A DNA stretch of 64,000 nt, from NCBI GenBank assembly GCA_963575745.1, contig CAUYUJ010000336.1, positions 652,080 to 716,079 on the forward strand, written 5' to 3'. Source of the DNA: Prorocentrum cordatum. Lineage: Eukaryota; Sar; Dinophyceae; Prorocentrales; Prorocentraceae. Position 1 is the first letter of the stretch; each line of letters opens with the position of its first letter. The translations under genes and the position numbers were made by a program. This document shows, piece after piece, positions 1 through 11,100 of this stretch. A model generated the notes under the pieces. It made no database searches, was not told the origin of the DNA, and saw only the letters and a program-made list of their open reading frames with translations.

Positions 1-102
1 AACCCAACCGCTAGCGATCGAACACGACAACACTATTGCGGAAGCGTTCAGTTTTTTTTTTTTTCTTTTCAAATCCCAAATCAACTGGACTGGGATTGTT
101 CT

Positions 103-681
103 TTGCAATGTACGGCATCTGATGCGTGGTTATTGCAGGCTTCCCTCCCTTTACGTCTTTCGGGCATGTGTTTACGGAGCGCACAACGGACATCAAATGC
201 TGCAGATTGGGCGACTTTCGCAGACGTACTCCCAGGACTACTGCACAAATTCCCGTCACATGGTGCGAAAATATTACACGACCTATCGGCATCAACAACA
301 GGGAACCCACTAGGCCCACCGTCCTTGGTGGCAGCAGAGAATGCCGGAAGATTATGTGATGCCACCGGACGGAATGAACGACCGTCTTGGGTTGAATTTA
401 CTGCCGGGGTCCGCCCCCAGAACGTCCGCAACACGATCAAATGCTGAAGGGGAATGGCAACATTGATGGCAATTTCATGCTTCTGACGTGCTCGAACGGC
501 AAGCTTTCGCCCGCCTCTTACGACTACTGGTACTACCTAACACAAGGGCGAATGCGGCATCAACTGGCAAAGCAAGAATATTCTTTTGTGGTGGACCTTT
601 TGCCGCAGCATGGTCATTAATCTGCCCGTCGACGGTGGCACTGAGTTTTACAAACACGGAATTATTATGTGCGGTGCGTAG
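103..681 (+). pseudogene. Possible short coding remnant, broken into three frames
   Basis: Product not recognised. Three short open stretches follow each other in different frames, each with plausible amino acid content: an ATG ORF at 341-466 (starts MPEDYVMPPDG), an ATG ORF at 441-620 (starts MLKGNGNIDG and contains SYDYWYYLTQ), and an ATG ORF at 610-681 (MVINLPVDGG). Each overlaps the next by 11-26 bases, as expected if one gene carried two single-base shifts, but short overlapping exons or chance would look the same. An alternative 114-codon ORF (103-447) runs through the first part in yet another frame. This first kilobase is also less GC-rich than the rest of the window. No splice sites or promoter are evident. 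I regard coding as possible, not shown. Confidence 0.25.
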
Positions 682-1105
682 ACGGCTGGGAATGGCTGTG
701 CTCCTTTTCCTCCTAGGCTGCTTAGCCTAATTCGTTTGTGGCGCCGGCCGTTTCACCCGCGCTCTGTTTCGAGCGTTCCGTCACACCTCTCGGTCCGATG
801 CTGAGCCGTAGGAACAAAAGAACAACCACATTGTGAATTGTTGTATCATATGCGACAGACAAAGGCGGACGTCTGGAGTTGTGCAATAATATATCTACCA
901 ATATTGAAAGCTCAATTCACCGAACATGATTTGAATGAATATTGGCGAACATATCTATACATTACAAGATTAAATTGCAGCTTTCCTGTTCTCGGTGCAC
1001 GTCCATAAGCATTCCGTCATCGATCTTTCCTAACAATTCCCGCTCTGCTTAATTTAAAAAATATATTCCTCAACGAATCGCGAGACTTCGCGCGGCAATA
1101 TCCAA
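682..1105. other. Gene-free stretch, AT-richer than its surroundings
   Basis: No credible ORF or repeat is seen. Base composition is closer to even than in the GC-rich remainder of the window. Confidence 0.5.
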
Positions 1106-1109
1106 CTGA

Positions 1110-1630
1110 TATGTCGGGAACGAACTCGGAAACGAAGGCGAAACGAAACCGATACGAAAACGATAACAAAGGTGATAACGATAACGGAAACTAGAGCGAC
1201 ACGAAAACCAAACGAAGGCGACAACGAAGGCGAGAACGAAGGCGGAATCGAAGGCAAAACGAAGGCGAAGCGAAGGCGAGATCGAAGGCGAGAACGAGAG
1301 CGGGAACGACGGCGAAACAAAGGCGAAAACGAGGGCGGAAGCGAAGGCGAAACGGAGGCGAGAACGAAGGAGAGAACGAGAGCGGAAACGAAGGCGAAAC
1401 GAAAACGAAAGGAAGGCGAAAACGAAGACGGGAACGAGGACGGAAACGGAGCGAAACGAAGGCGAAACGAAGGCAAGCCAACATTGCGGAGACGAGGGCG
1501 AAACGAAGGCGAAAACAAAGGCAAGAACGAGCGCGGAAACGAGGGCGAAACAAAGCGAAACGAAGGCGAGAACGAAGGCGAGAACGAGGGCGGAAACGAT
1601 AACAAAAAACGAAAGCGAAACTAAGGCGAG
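1110..1630. repeat. Purine-rich minisatellite (GGCGAAAACGAA-like)
   Basis: A run of about 520 bases built from diverged 6-12 base units such as CGAAGGCGAAAACGAA and GGCGGAAACGAA. Nearly all purine on the plus strand. The long ORFs that cross it on both strands (Glu/Gly/Arg-rich on plus, Ser/Phe/Arg-rich on minus) are repeat translations, not genes. Confidence 0.9.
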
Positions 1631-1649
1631 ACGTACGCGAGAAGACCCA

Positions 1650-1965
1650 GGGAAATGGTTTTGGAAGACCCTGTCGGTTTGAGAACAACCGCGGGGCTGG
1701 TTTTGAGAAGACCCAGTTGGTTTGGGAAGACACGGGAGGTTGGTTAGGGAAAACCTGTTTGGTTTGGGAAGACCCAGGGGTTGGTTTGGGAGGACCCGGT
1801 TGGTTTGGGAAGACCCGGCCAGTTGGTTTGGGAAGACCCAGCCCATTGGTTTGGGAAGACCCGTTTGGTTTGGGAAGGCCCGGCGTTTGGTTTGGGAAGG
1901 CCCGGCGGTCTGGTTCCGCAACATCTGGTTTGGGAAAACCCGTTTGGTTTGGGAAAGCCGTGCCT
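1650..1965. repeat. Tandem GGTTTGGGAAGACCC repeats
   Basis: About 15 diverged copies of a 15-25 base unit centred on GGTTTGGGAAGACCC. It abuts the purine-rich array on its left and G/C homopolymers on its right. Confidence 0.85.
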
Positions 1966-2165
1966 CGCCCCCCTCCCCCCGTCGCGGGAGAGGGGGGGGG
2001 TTCGACCACCCCCCCTCCTGCCAGGGGGGGGGGGTCCAGTTCCAACCCCCCTCCCCCTCCAAGCGACCACAGAACGCGTTCTTTCATATCTATGTATGTG
2101 TGTATGTATGTATGTATGTATGCATGCGTGCATGCATGCATGCATGTATGTATGTGTATATGTAC
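1966..2165. repeat. C/G homopolymers followed by (TGTA)n/(TGCA)n microsatellite
   Basis: Alternating C and G runs occupy 1966-2060; a tetranucleotide TGTA/TGCA repeat occupies about 2090-2165. Confidence 0.85.
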
Positions 2166-2895
2166 ACATATCTCTCTGTTTGTGTGATCTGCGGGGCTTC
2201 TGGGGGCCCTTACCGGGCCCGGCGTCCCTGTCTGCCCCGTACACTGCGTTCTCCCTCTTTCCGATGCGAGTCGAGCTTTTGAAGAACCTGCTTCTCCTCC
2301 TGCCTCCTCCCTCCCCCTTCCTTATCACAACTCACATTTACTGGGTGGTTGGATTCGGTCACAGCTTCACTGACGTAGTGACCAACAAATGGCTTGAGCT
2401 TGAAATAGAAAGGTACCAATCACGCGGACTGTGCCTAGATCTACTGCCCCAGAGGAAGGCAGGGTTCACGAAGCGCCCAATCTCGGCACGGCCGTCACAT
2501 AGATAATGCCCCCCCTGGAGTGCTACACTTTCGAATCCAAAGGCAAAACTTGCATGGCGTCCCTCCCCCCATCTCGGCACCTCCTTCACACGGATCGGGC
2601 CCCAGGGGGGCGTAGTTTCACGTGCGGCCCTTCTGGGCGAATAAGAAAAAACCGTGTGTCCAGAAGGTACGCGGGCAATACTCTGATTTAGCCACATCCG
2701 CAGCCTCGAAGTGAGGCAAAGCGGGCTGAGACGAGGAGCGAGAGTCACATAGCGTCACGTCCCCCTGTGTATGTTGACTACTGTCTCCTCACACGGATCG
2801 TACCCCACAAGAAGCTCCACCGACAACCCCGAAGCCAAGGTTCGCATCCCGCCGCCGCGCCCATGTCGGCAGACCCCTGACCTGGATCACGAGGT
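2166..2895. other. Gene-free stretch with one weak ORF tail
   Basis: No convincing gene. The segment 2330-2506 stays open on the plus strand with a protein-like composition (contains VVTNKWLELEIERYQ), but it has no start, no splice evidence and no recognised family. Confidence 0.3.
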
Positions 2896-3870
2896 CGGGG
2901 CGTCTTGGGTGCCTCTCGGGGCCTCGCGGTGTGCTTTTCAGCGGCCTCTTGGAGCCCGGAGATGGATCATGAATTGGAAACCTGTGAAAGCCTCTCTGGG
3001 AGAGCCGTGCAGGATGTAGACGTCGTGAGACGTCTCTACGCTTCTGGAGGACCTAATTGGGAGGTCTCATGGGGCCTCCTGGAAGCATTCAGGGAACGGG
3101 CCTCTTAGGGTCCCTTGGGGAATCTGGGGGGGCGTTTTCGGGGTCTCTCGGGACCCCCTGGGGGCCTCTTGGAAGCGTCCTGGAAACTTCCCAAAAGGTG
3201 TTGGGGGCATGTTGGGAACCGCACCCCTCAAGATATATAGCCCCACGACCCGTAGTGGCACACCCTCTTGGGGTTCTCTTGGACCGTCCTGGGGCCCCCT
3301 TGGGCCGTGTTTGGGGCCTCGTAAACGGTCTTGGAACCTCCTTGCGCGCCTCTTGGACCGTCTTTGAAGCTATCGAAAACGAGTTTGGCCTCTTTGGGCC
3401 TTGGTGGGGGTCGTCTTGGGGCTGTTTTGGGTAAAACTCGGGCCCTTCTGGCCCGTTTTACGGGGCTGTGGCCGTCTTGGGGCTCTCTCAGGGGCCCTGT
3501 TGGAGCTCTCTTGGGAGCCTCTTGGGGCCCTCTCAGGCCGTCTTGGGGCCCTCTTGGGCGGTCTTGGGGCCCTGGGACATCTTGGGCCGTTTTGGGGCGG
3601 TTGTTGGGGCCTCATGGGCTGTCTTAGCGCGATCTCGGAGGCCGTCAGAGCCGTCTTGGGCCACTCTTCGTCCGAAAAGAAATATGCCTAAGGGGAATCG
3701 CAATGTTGTGCCTTCTCGGGGGTTCTCTTTGGGGCCTTTTGGGGCCTTTTGGGGCGTCTTGGATGCCTTGTGGGCCGTCTTGAGGCCGTTTTGGGCAGTC
3801 TGGGGGTTTCTCAGGCGCTCTCGGGCCTCTCTTGGGCCTCTCTTGGGCGTCTTGGAAGTGCCCTAGGTCG
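2896..3870. repeat. Array of GGCCTCTTGGGG-type units
   Basis: Nearly a kilobase of diverged 10-14 base units such as TCTTGGGGCCCTCTTGGG. This is one of at least eight blocks of the same dispersed family in the window; here the G/T-rich form is on the plus strand. ORFs rich in Gly, Leu, Trp and Ser on plus and Pro, Arg on minus are repeat translations. Confidence 0.85.
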
Positions 3871-3944
3871 TCGTCGGTGCCTCTTGTGCCCTGTTGGGTA
3901 ATTCTTCGGCGCGCGTGGGGCTCTCTTGGGCTGGGAGCGAAGAC

Positions 3945-4215
3945 CATTTTGGACGCGAAAGGATGGAGGACCTAGAGGCCAGGTTTGTGGACGCGAGAGG
4001 ATGGCTGGCACCCCCATGGAGGACCCAAAGGTGACGCTTGTGGACGCGAGAGGGTGGCTGGCCCCCCCATGGAGGACCCAAAGGCCAGGTTGTGGGCCCC
4101 TCCCCGGGGCCTTACCCAGACATCTGCATGTATGTATGTATGTCGGTATGCATGTATGTATGTATGTATGTATGTAGGTAGGTAGGTAGGTAGGTAGGTA
4201 GGTAGGTAGGTATGT
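3945..4215. repeat. About 62-base tandem repeat plus (TGTA)n/(TAGG)n
   Basis: Two clear copies and one partial copy of a unit containing GGACGCGAGAGGATGGCTGG and CCCATGGAGGACCCAAAGG occupy 3950-4100. A tetranucleotide stretch changing from TGTA to TAGG follows at about 4125-4215. Confidence 0.85.
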
Positions 4216-4310
4216 ATGTGTAGATGTAGCTGTACATGTATACATATATATATAAATATGTATGTATACACACATAGGTATATGTACACATCTATATATA
4301 CACCAACGTC

Positions 4311-4335
4311 AGCGCGCGCGCTTCGCGCGCGCGCT
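4311..4335. other. Perfect GC inverted repeat with 3-base loop
   Basis: Arms of 11 bases (AGCGCGCGCGC) face each other across a TTC loop. Alternating purine-pyrimidine GC is also prone to left-handed DNA. It sits at the end of an AT-rich TATA/ACAC stretch (4215-4310). No gene relation is evident. Confidence 0.8.
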
Positions 4336-4499
4336 CCAATTCTAGCTAGGCTTGATGGGCGAACGCATGGGATATCATCCTTGTCGCTGCCTGCATCCAC
4401 AGACTCTCTTGGAGGCCCTGCGCAAGCCTGAAATCGTATAAAAAGGGGACTCCAGAAACGCAAAATCATGCCTCCTGTTTGGCTTGCCCTTCGCCCTTC

Positions 4500-4765
4500 C
4501 CTCCTCGCCCTGGCGGACGCCCTCCTCTCGCCCTCTGCTCTGCCCTCTCCTCCTCCTCCGCCTCCTCCTCCTCCTTTTATTTCTGCTGTTCCTCCTTTTA
4601 TGTTTCCTCCCCTCCTCCTCCTCCTCCTCCTCCTCGTCCTCCTCCTTTTCCACCTCCTCCTCACCATCACCCTCTCCCTACCCCTTCCCCGTCCTCATCC
4701 TTCCCCTGCTTCTTCTCCATGTGCTCCCCCACTTCCCCCTGGTCGGGGCAAGCTCATCGACTTTC
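4500..4765. repeat. (TCC)n-rich pyrimidine tract
   Basis: Mostly TCC triplets with CTT and CCT variants. Ser/Pro/Leu ORFs across it are repeat translations. Confidence 0.85.
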
Positions 4766-4837
4766 CTCGGCGCCGTCGCCGCCTCGGCCCGCGCGCGCGC
4801 GTTCGCCGACGGTTGGTTCGCGAAACCTTTGGGACAG

Positions 4838-4945
4838 CCCCGCGGGCCATGACTTTGGGACAACCCCGCGGGCCGCTGGGGCGCGGGGGCAGGCCGTCGG
4901 GACAACTCCGCGGGCCAGACTGTTGGGACAACCCCGCTGGCCTCT
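4838..4945. repeat. Four copies of GGGACAACCCCGCGGGCC
   Basis: Four slightly diverged copies of an 18-base motif carrying the palindrome CCCGCGGG, spaced 18-45 bases apart. Confidence 0.8.
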
Positions 4946-4959
4946 AGCTACGCGCCGCG

Positions 4960-5800
4960 GCGCTCAGGCGGGAGGCCCCAGCTCGAGACTTCCTGCATCT
5001 TCAGGCCTGGAGAGCCCAACAATTACGATGGTTACAAAATTCGCATGACAGCGCTCGGATTACCAACGCGAAGCGCGTGCCCCATAGGGAAGGCGCTCCC
5101 GCCTGAGACTTCCTCGCAATTCACTCACAAACGGGGCTCCCGCCCGAGACTTCCTCCAAACTCAGGCCTGGGGAACCCACGCGTGAAGACAATTACCGGG
5201 TTGATGATAACCCTCTCGGATTACCAACGTGAAATACGGGACCCATAGGGAGGGGGTTCCCGTCTGAGACTTCCGCACAATTCACCTGATACTTCCTTCC
5301 TCCATATTGAGGCCCCAGGAGCCCAAAAGTGACGACAATTACAAAGTTGAGGATGACCCGCTCGGATTACCAACGTGACATGAGGGACCCATAGGGAGGG
5401 GGCCCCCGCCTGAGACTTCTCCAAAATTCAATCACAAACGAGGCTGCCGCCTGATACGTCCTATACATTCAAGCCTCAAGAACCGAATCATGACGACAAT
5501 TACAAGGTTGAGGATGACCCGCTGGGATTACCAACATGAAGCGCGGGACCCATAGGGAGGGGGCTCCCGTCTGAGACTTCCTCACAATTCACTCACGAAA
5601 GAAGCTGCCGCCTGATACTTCCTTCAAATTCAGGCCTCAGGAGCCCAAGCGTGAAGACAATTACAAGGTTGAGAATGACCCGTTCGAATTACCAACATGA
5701 AATGCGGGACCCATCGGCAGGGGGCTCCCACCGGAGACTTCATCACAATTCACTCACAAACGAAACTCCCGCTTGATGCTTCTTCCATATTCAAGCTAGG
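4960..5800. repeat. About 158-bp tandem repeat, five copies
   Basis: Diverged copies share GACCCATAGGGAGGGGGCTC, GAGACTTCCTCACAATTCAC and GACAATTACAAGGTTGAG. The CCCATAGGGAG landmark recurs near 5080, 5240, 5389, 5548 and 5707, a period of about 150-159 bases. No coding signal. Confidence 0.85.
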
Positions 5801-5809
5801 GGGTGAGTG

Positions 5810-6093
5810 ATGACAAAAAGATGAGTAAGTAAATAATGCTGATGGTGAGTGGGTGAATAATGATGATGCTGATGGTGATGGCGCTGATGATGAGTGGGTG
5901 AATGCGTGAATGGGTGAGTGATCGAATGATGATGATGGTGATCATGATGGTGGGTGTGATTGTGTGTGTGTGAGTGAATATGGGTGTGTATGTGTGAGTG
6001 ATGACGATGAAGTGAATGAATGAGGCGGGGAGGGGGAGTGTGCGTGTGAGTGTGAATTTGTGAGGGTGTGATGATGATGGCGATGAGGAAAGC

Positions 6094-6130
<37 letters not shown>
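5810..6130. repeat. (GTGA/GATG)n microsatellite ending in (GA)n
   Basis: GATG and GTGAGTGA repeats fill most of the stretch; a (GA) run closes it at about 6093-6128. Confidence 0.85.
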
Positions 6131-6133
<3 letters not shown>

Positions 6134-6630
6134 CGCGGAGGGTGTGTAGAGAAAACAGAACCCCCACAACGATTTGGGGCCCCCGACAGCTTCCTGGGTT
6201 ATTCTCTGGGGCCATACTGGTGGTCTGTTGTGCAAGAGTAAACAAGGGGGCGAACTTGGAAAAACAACTGAATGGTGGGATGGTTTATTTTCAATGTGTA
6301 ATGCCTGGGCTGTGGGTTAGGACGCTTTCTGTATTGAGGCCACGGGTTGTCGGGATGCCTCTCGGGGTCTTCGTTCAACAAATAAGCAGGGGGTGGATTT
6401 CAAAAAAGAAATTCCAAACCTCCGCTGCTTCAACTCATGGGATCATGGGATCTCGATTTCTGCAATGGTTGAGGACACGAAGACGAACCAAAAGTGTGCC
6501 AAAGCAGCGCCCGAGAGTTCAGCAACATTCCCAACACATTTTTGCATGTGACCCAAACGTCTTGATGGGGCTCGAGGAAGAAAATGGAGAGTAGGAGTCC
6601 CACATTGAGAAACATGATTACCTGGAATTC
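6131..6630. other. Gene-free stretch
   Basis: ORFs up to about 150 codons cross it on both strands, but none has a recognisable motif or splice context. I see nothing else in it. Confidence 0.35.
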
Positions 6631-6632
6631 CA

Positions 6633-6700
6633 TGTGTTTCCCAACCATCCTGTGGTGTTGGGACCTCGTTTTGAAGAGGCAGCGCCCCGCGTCTCTCCTC
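6633..6700. repeat. Composite cassette head, copy 1
   Basis: CCCAACCATCCTGTGGTGTT and the 40 bases after it recur almost unchanged at 18428-18490. In both places the head is followed by a trinucleotide microsatellite (TCC here, CAT there) and then by the same 90-bp satellite, so the three parts behave as one duplicated cassette. Confidence 0.8.
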
Positions 6701-6789
6701 CTCCTCCTCCTCCTCCTCCTCCTCTCCTCTTCCCCCTCCTCCCTCCTCCACCTCCTTGTCTCTGCCCTCCGCGTGTCTCGTTGCCGACA

Positions 6790-7700
6790 CACCCATCACA
6801 CGCTTCGTGGTCCCATAGGGGCTCCACCTAAGGTCCCAGTGGCGGAACTCGCATGGCGGCCTCATTTTGGCACACCCTCACATGTTTCGTGCTCCCATAG
6901 GGAACCCCAAGTAATGTCCCAATGGTGCAGTTCGCAGGGCGGCCTCGCCAGATTGTGGCACACCCCTCACACGTTTCGTGGCCCCACAATGGAACCCCAC
7001 CTGAAGTCCCACTGGCGGAACTCGCATGGCGGCCTCGCCCCATTTTGGCGCACTTATCATACGTTTCGTGGTACCCTGGGGAGCCCCATCTAAGGACTCA
7101 GTGGCGCAGTTCGCATGGCGGTTTCGCCCCATTTTGGCACACCCCTCACACGCTTCGTGGCCCCAGATGGAGCTCCATCGAAGGTCCCAGTGGCGGAAGT
7201 CGCATGGCGGCCTCGCCCCCATTCAGGCACACCCCTTACACGTTTCGTGGCCCCATTGGGAGCTCCACCTGAGGTCATGCTGGCGGAACTCGTATGGCGG
7301 CCTCGCCCCTTTTTGGCACACCCCTCACACGCTTCGTGGCCCCATAAGGGAGCTCTACATGAGGTCCCAATGGCAGAAATCGCATGGCGGCCTCGCCCCA
7401 TTTTGGTACACCCCTCACACGTTTCGTACTGCGGCCTCGCCCCATTTTGGCACACCACTCACACGTTTCGTGGCCCCATAGGGAGCTCCACCTATGGCGT
7501 TCAGTGGCGCAGCTGGCACGGCGGCCCTGCCCCATTTTGGCACACCCCTCATACGTTCCGTGGTCCCATAAAGGGAATTCCACCTTAGGTCCCAGTTGCA
7601 GAACTCGCATGGCGGCCTCGGTCCCATTTTTGCACAAACATCATACGCTTCGTGGCCCCATGGGGCCATAGGGAGCTCCATCTAAGGTCGCACTGGCGCA
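6790..7700. repeat. 90-bp satellite, about 11 copies
   Basis: The landmark CACACGCTTCGTGGCCCCAT recurs at about 6801, 6883, 6974, 7062, 7151, 7241, 7330, 7420, 7464, 7554 and 7646, a spacing of 88-92 bases with one short unit. Each unit also carries GGCGGAACTCGCATGGCGGC and CGCCCCATTTTGGCACACC. As 90 is a multiple of three, open frames run through the array on both strands; these are not genes. A lone unit fragment lies at 8610-8670. Confidence 0.92.
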
Positions 7701-7803
7701 ATTCGCATGGCGGCCCAGTGGAGGAGTCCGCATGACGGCGAATTTCGATATTTCGAAGTTTTTTCGTTGTCTTCGGCGCGTGGAGGCAGCTTTCGGGCCC
7801 CAG

Positions 7804-8068
7804 GCGTGATCCTGGACCGCGGCCGCCACGAGGTCGGGAACGGCAAGAAGGACGACGACTGGTGGCTGGAGCTCTACGCGCTGCTCTCGCGCGACACGCG
7901 CCACGATGACATTCTGCTCATGCGGGCGCCGCGCATCGAGTTCTTCCTGGCCTGGAGGGCTTGTGGAAGCAGCTGGAGCAGTTTGCGGCGCGCGCGAAGC
8001 GGTGCAGAAAAGAGGCGACGGCCCTCGCCAAGGAACTGGGTTTCACCGAGTTTATCCGCGAGGCTTGA
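7804..8068 (+). CDS. 3'-terminal exon of an unknown gene, one frameshift
   Basis: Family not recognised. The stretch opens right after a CAG acceptor at 7801-7803, reads VILDRGRHEVGNGKKDDDWW and onward through LLSRDTRHDDILLMRAPRIEFF, and then continues in another frame as GLWKQLEQFAARAKRCRKEA to a TGA at 8066-8068. The two halves join if one G is added at about 7949 (CTGGCC to CTGGGCC). The charged, helix-prone C-terminus with evenly spaced Lys, Arg and Glu is unlike a repeat translation. Upstream exons would have to lie beyond the 90-bp satellite and were not found, so this may be a transposed gene end rather than a working gene. Confidence 0.45.
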
Positions 8069-8124
8069 CCTGAGGAGCGGCCCGCCCGAGCCTCGCCGTC
8101 CCTCGACGGTCTGGCTGTTTGGCC

Positions 8125-8365
8125 TCGCGCCGCGGGCGACCCGCGCGCGTCGCTGGGACCCTCTCGGGGCAACCAGCGCGCATCGCGGGAATTCCGCGCT
8201 GCGCTCTGCCCAAAGCCTCGCTCGCCCCCGTCGTCGCTCTGCCCGGCGGCCGCAGCCTTGCCCGCTATCAGCCAGCCAGCTAGCTCGTTCTGCTCCGCGC
8301 AGAGGACGACCTGCGCGCGTCGCCGGGACCCCTTCGGGGCGACCAGCGTGCGTCGCAGGGGCTCC
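8125..8365. repeat. Duplicated ~52-base segment
   Basis: A segment containing GCGCGCGTCGCTGGGACCC and GGGGCAACCAGCGCGC at about 8130-8185 recurs slightly changed at about 8303-8358. Confidence 0.65.
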
Positions 8366-8730
8366 GTGCGGCGCCGCGCCCGCAGCCATGGACACCGGCG
8401 CGCACGGGCAAAGAGGCCGACCAAGAAAGGGAAGGAAACGGGCGCGATCCTCGTGAGGGGCGTGCCGACATGGGCGTCGACATTCATGCACGTAGACTGA
8501 ATCGCACGCAGACTCATTCGCAATCGGACTCACCCGCGCTCAGGCTCACCCGTTCTCAGTCTCTCGCACTCAGACCGACCGTCTTTGTTCGTATTGTGGG
8601 CCCCGCCACGCATTTCGGCACGCCCCCTCGCACGGTTCGTGGCCCCATAGGGAGCGCGAGCGAAGGTGATATTCACAATTGCGGTATTCATAACTGCGTA
8701 TGGGTGGGTACTTCGCCAGGCTAGTTTAAA
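8366..8730. other. Gene-free stretch with short CACTCAG repeats
   Basis: Imperfect CACTCAG/GCTCACC repeats lie at about 8490-8590 and one 90-bp satellite fragment at 8610-8670. No gene seen. Confidence 0.4.
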
Positions 8731-10860
8731 TTCCTCGGTCTTGGAGCGTTGGAAGCGGGAAGCGTGAGAAAGCGAAAAGCGTAGACAAAAACCCGTGGAA
8801 ACAACGATTCAACCCTCTTCGGGCTCTCGGGACGGCTCTCGAAGCTCTCTTGGGCTGTTTGGGGGGCCTCGTCGGGGATTTTTTGGGAGCCTCTCAAGGG
8901 TCTGGGGTGTGTTGGGGGCCTCCGGGGGGTCCCAGAATCCTCTCCGAGATCTCTGGAGGCCTCCTGCTCTCGCTCTTGGGCTCAGCTTGGGCCTGTTCTG
9001 GGGTGCTCTGGAGCTGTCCTGGGCGCCTCTTCGGCAGTCTTGCGCCTTTGGGCTGTCTTCGGGGCCTCTTGGGCGGTCTCGGGGCGGTATTGGGGGCCTC
9101 TTCGGCCGTCTTGGAGCGTTGGAAGCATGAAATGGGCGAAGGCCAAAAACCATTAGAAACAATGACAATTAACGATTTTAGGTTCTCTGGGCGCTCTCGG
9201 GAGGCCTCTCGGGGCTTTCTTGAAGTCTTTTGGAGGCCTCCTGGAAGCCTGGAGAGCCGCCCGAAAGCTATCCTGGGTTGCTTGCGAGCGTCTTGGGCAA
9301 TTCTTTGACGTTCTGGGGGCTTCTTGGGGTCGTCTTGGGCGGTCCTTGGGTGTTTTGGAGGCCCCCCGGGAGGTCGGGAAGCGCGGTACTGGGAGCGTTC
9401 CGCAGATGTTCTGGTAAGGTGTGGGACCCCCGGGAGGGGAATCTCTGATCTTCCTTTTTGTTCAAGTTCCTCGGTCTTGGAGCGTTGGAAGCCAGAAAAC
9501 GTGAGAAGGCGAAACAAGTTTTCAAACAATATTGGAAATCAGCGATTTTACCCTCTTCGGGCTCTCTCGGGACGGCTCTCGAAGCTCTCTTGGGCTGTTT
9601 TGGGGGCCTCGTCGGAGGCTTTGTTGGGAGACTCTCAGGTGACTGGGGTGTTGGAGTCCTCTGGGGGGTCCCTGAGTCCTCTCGGAGATCTCTAGCGGCC
9701 TCCTGCTCTCGCTCTTGGGCTCAGCTTGGGCCTGTTCTGGGGTGGTCTGGAGCTGTCCTGGGCGCCTCTTCGGCAGTCTTGCGTCTTTGGGCCGTCTTCG
9801 GGGCCTCTTGGGCGGTCTCGGGGCGGTATTGGGGGCCTCTTCGGCCGTCTTGGAGCGTTGGAAGCATGAAATGGGCGAAGGCCAAAAACCATTAAAAACA
9901 ATGGCAATTAACGATTTTAGGTTCTCTGGGCGCTCTCGGGAGGCCTCTCGGGGCTTTCTTGAAATCTTTTGGAGGCCTCCTGGAAGCCTGGAGAGCCGCC
10001 CGAAAGCTATCCTGGGTTGCTTGCGAGCGTCTTGGGCAATTCTTTGACGTTCTGGGGGCTCCTTGGGGTCGTCTTGGGCGGTCCTTGGGTGTTTTGGAGG
10101 CCCCCCTGGGAGGTCGGGAAGCGCGGTACTGGGAGCGTTCCGCAGATGTTCTGGTAAGGTGTGGGACCCCCGGGAGGGGAATCTCTGAACTTCCTTTTTG
10201 TTCAAGTTCCTCGGTCTTGGAGCGTTGGAAGCCAGAAAACGTGAGAAGGCGAAACAAGTTTTCAAACAATATTGGAATCAGCGATTTTACCCTCTTCGGG
10301 CTCTCTCGGGACGGCTCTCGAAGCTCTCTTGGGCTGTTTTGGGGGGCCTCGTCGAAGGTTTTGTTGGGAGACTCTCAGGTGACTGGGGTGTTGGAGGCCT
10401 CTGGGGGGTCCCTGAGTCCTCTCGGAGATCTCTAGCGGCCTCCTGCTCTCGCTCTTGGGCTCAGCTTGGGCCTGTTCTGGGGTGGTCTGGAGCTGTCCTG
10501 GGCGCCTCTTCGGCAGTCTTGGGGCCGTCTTGGCCCGTCTTCGGGGCCTCTTGGGCAGTCTTAGGGCGGTCTTGGGGGCCTCTTCGGCCGTCTTGGAGCG
10601 TTGGAAGCATGAAACTGTGAGAAGGCCAACAAAAATCCGGATAAAAAAAATGAATGACAATTAAAGATGTTAGGTTCTCTGGGCGCTCTCGGGAGGCCTC
10701 TCGGAGCTCTCTGGAGGTCTTTTGGAGGCCTCCTGGGAGCCTGGAGAGCCGCCCGAAAGCTATCCTGGGTTGCTTGCGAGCGTCTTGGGCAATTCTTTGA
10801 CGTTCTGGGGGCTCCTTGGGGTCGTCTTGGGCTGTATTTGGGCATTGTGGGGGGCAGACC
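8731..10860. repeat. About 740-bp tandem repeat, three copies
   Basis: TCGGTCTTGGAGCGTTGGAA starts each unit at 8735, 9471 and 10211, giving periods of 736 and 740 bases; the third copy ends near 10860. Copies 2 and 3 are the most similar. Within each unit lie GGCCTCTTGGG-type subrepeats and a second TCTTGGAGCGTTGGAAGC block, so the unit itself arose from smaller duplications. ORFs of 100-250 codons on both strands repeat with the unit and are not genes. Confidence 0.92.
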
Positions 10861-10945
10861 TAGTTCGAACGCTTGGCTGCCCTGGCGAGGAAGGGGAGGA
10901 GGATGATAATAAGGTTGATGTTGATGTTGATGTTGATGTTGATGT

Positions 10946-10992
<47 letters not shown>

Positions 10993-11018
10993 GGTACGAG
11001 CTGAAATGAACGCTGTGA

Positions 11019-11100
<82 letters not shown>

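Noticed and set aside
7110-7135. CCATTTTGGC core of the 90-bp satellite as a spliced-leader copy
   Set aside because: Only ten bases match the leader and the flanks (GCCC before, ACACC after) do not; the match recurs in every unit as part of the satellite.
6842-7671. Several 100-170 codon ORFs on both strands with repeated TPLTRFVAP/ATKRVRGV-type peptides
   Set aside because: They follow the 90-bp satellite, whose length is a multiple of three.
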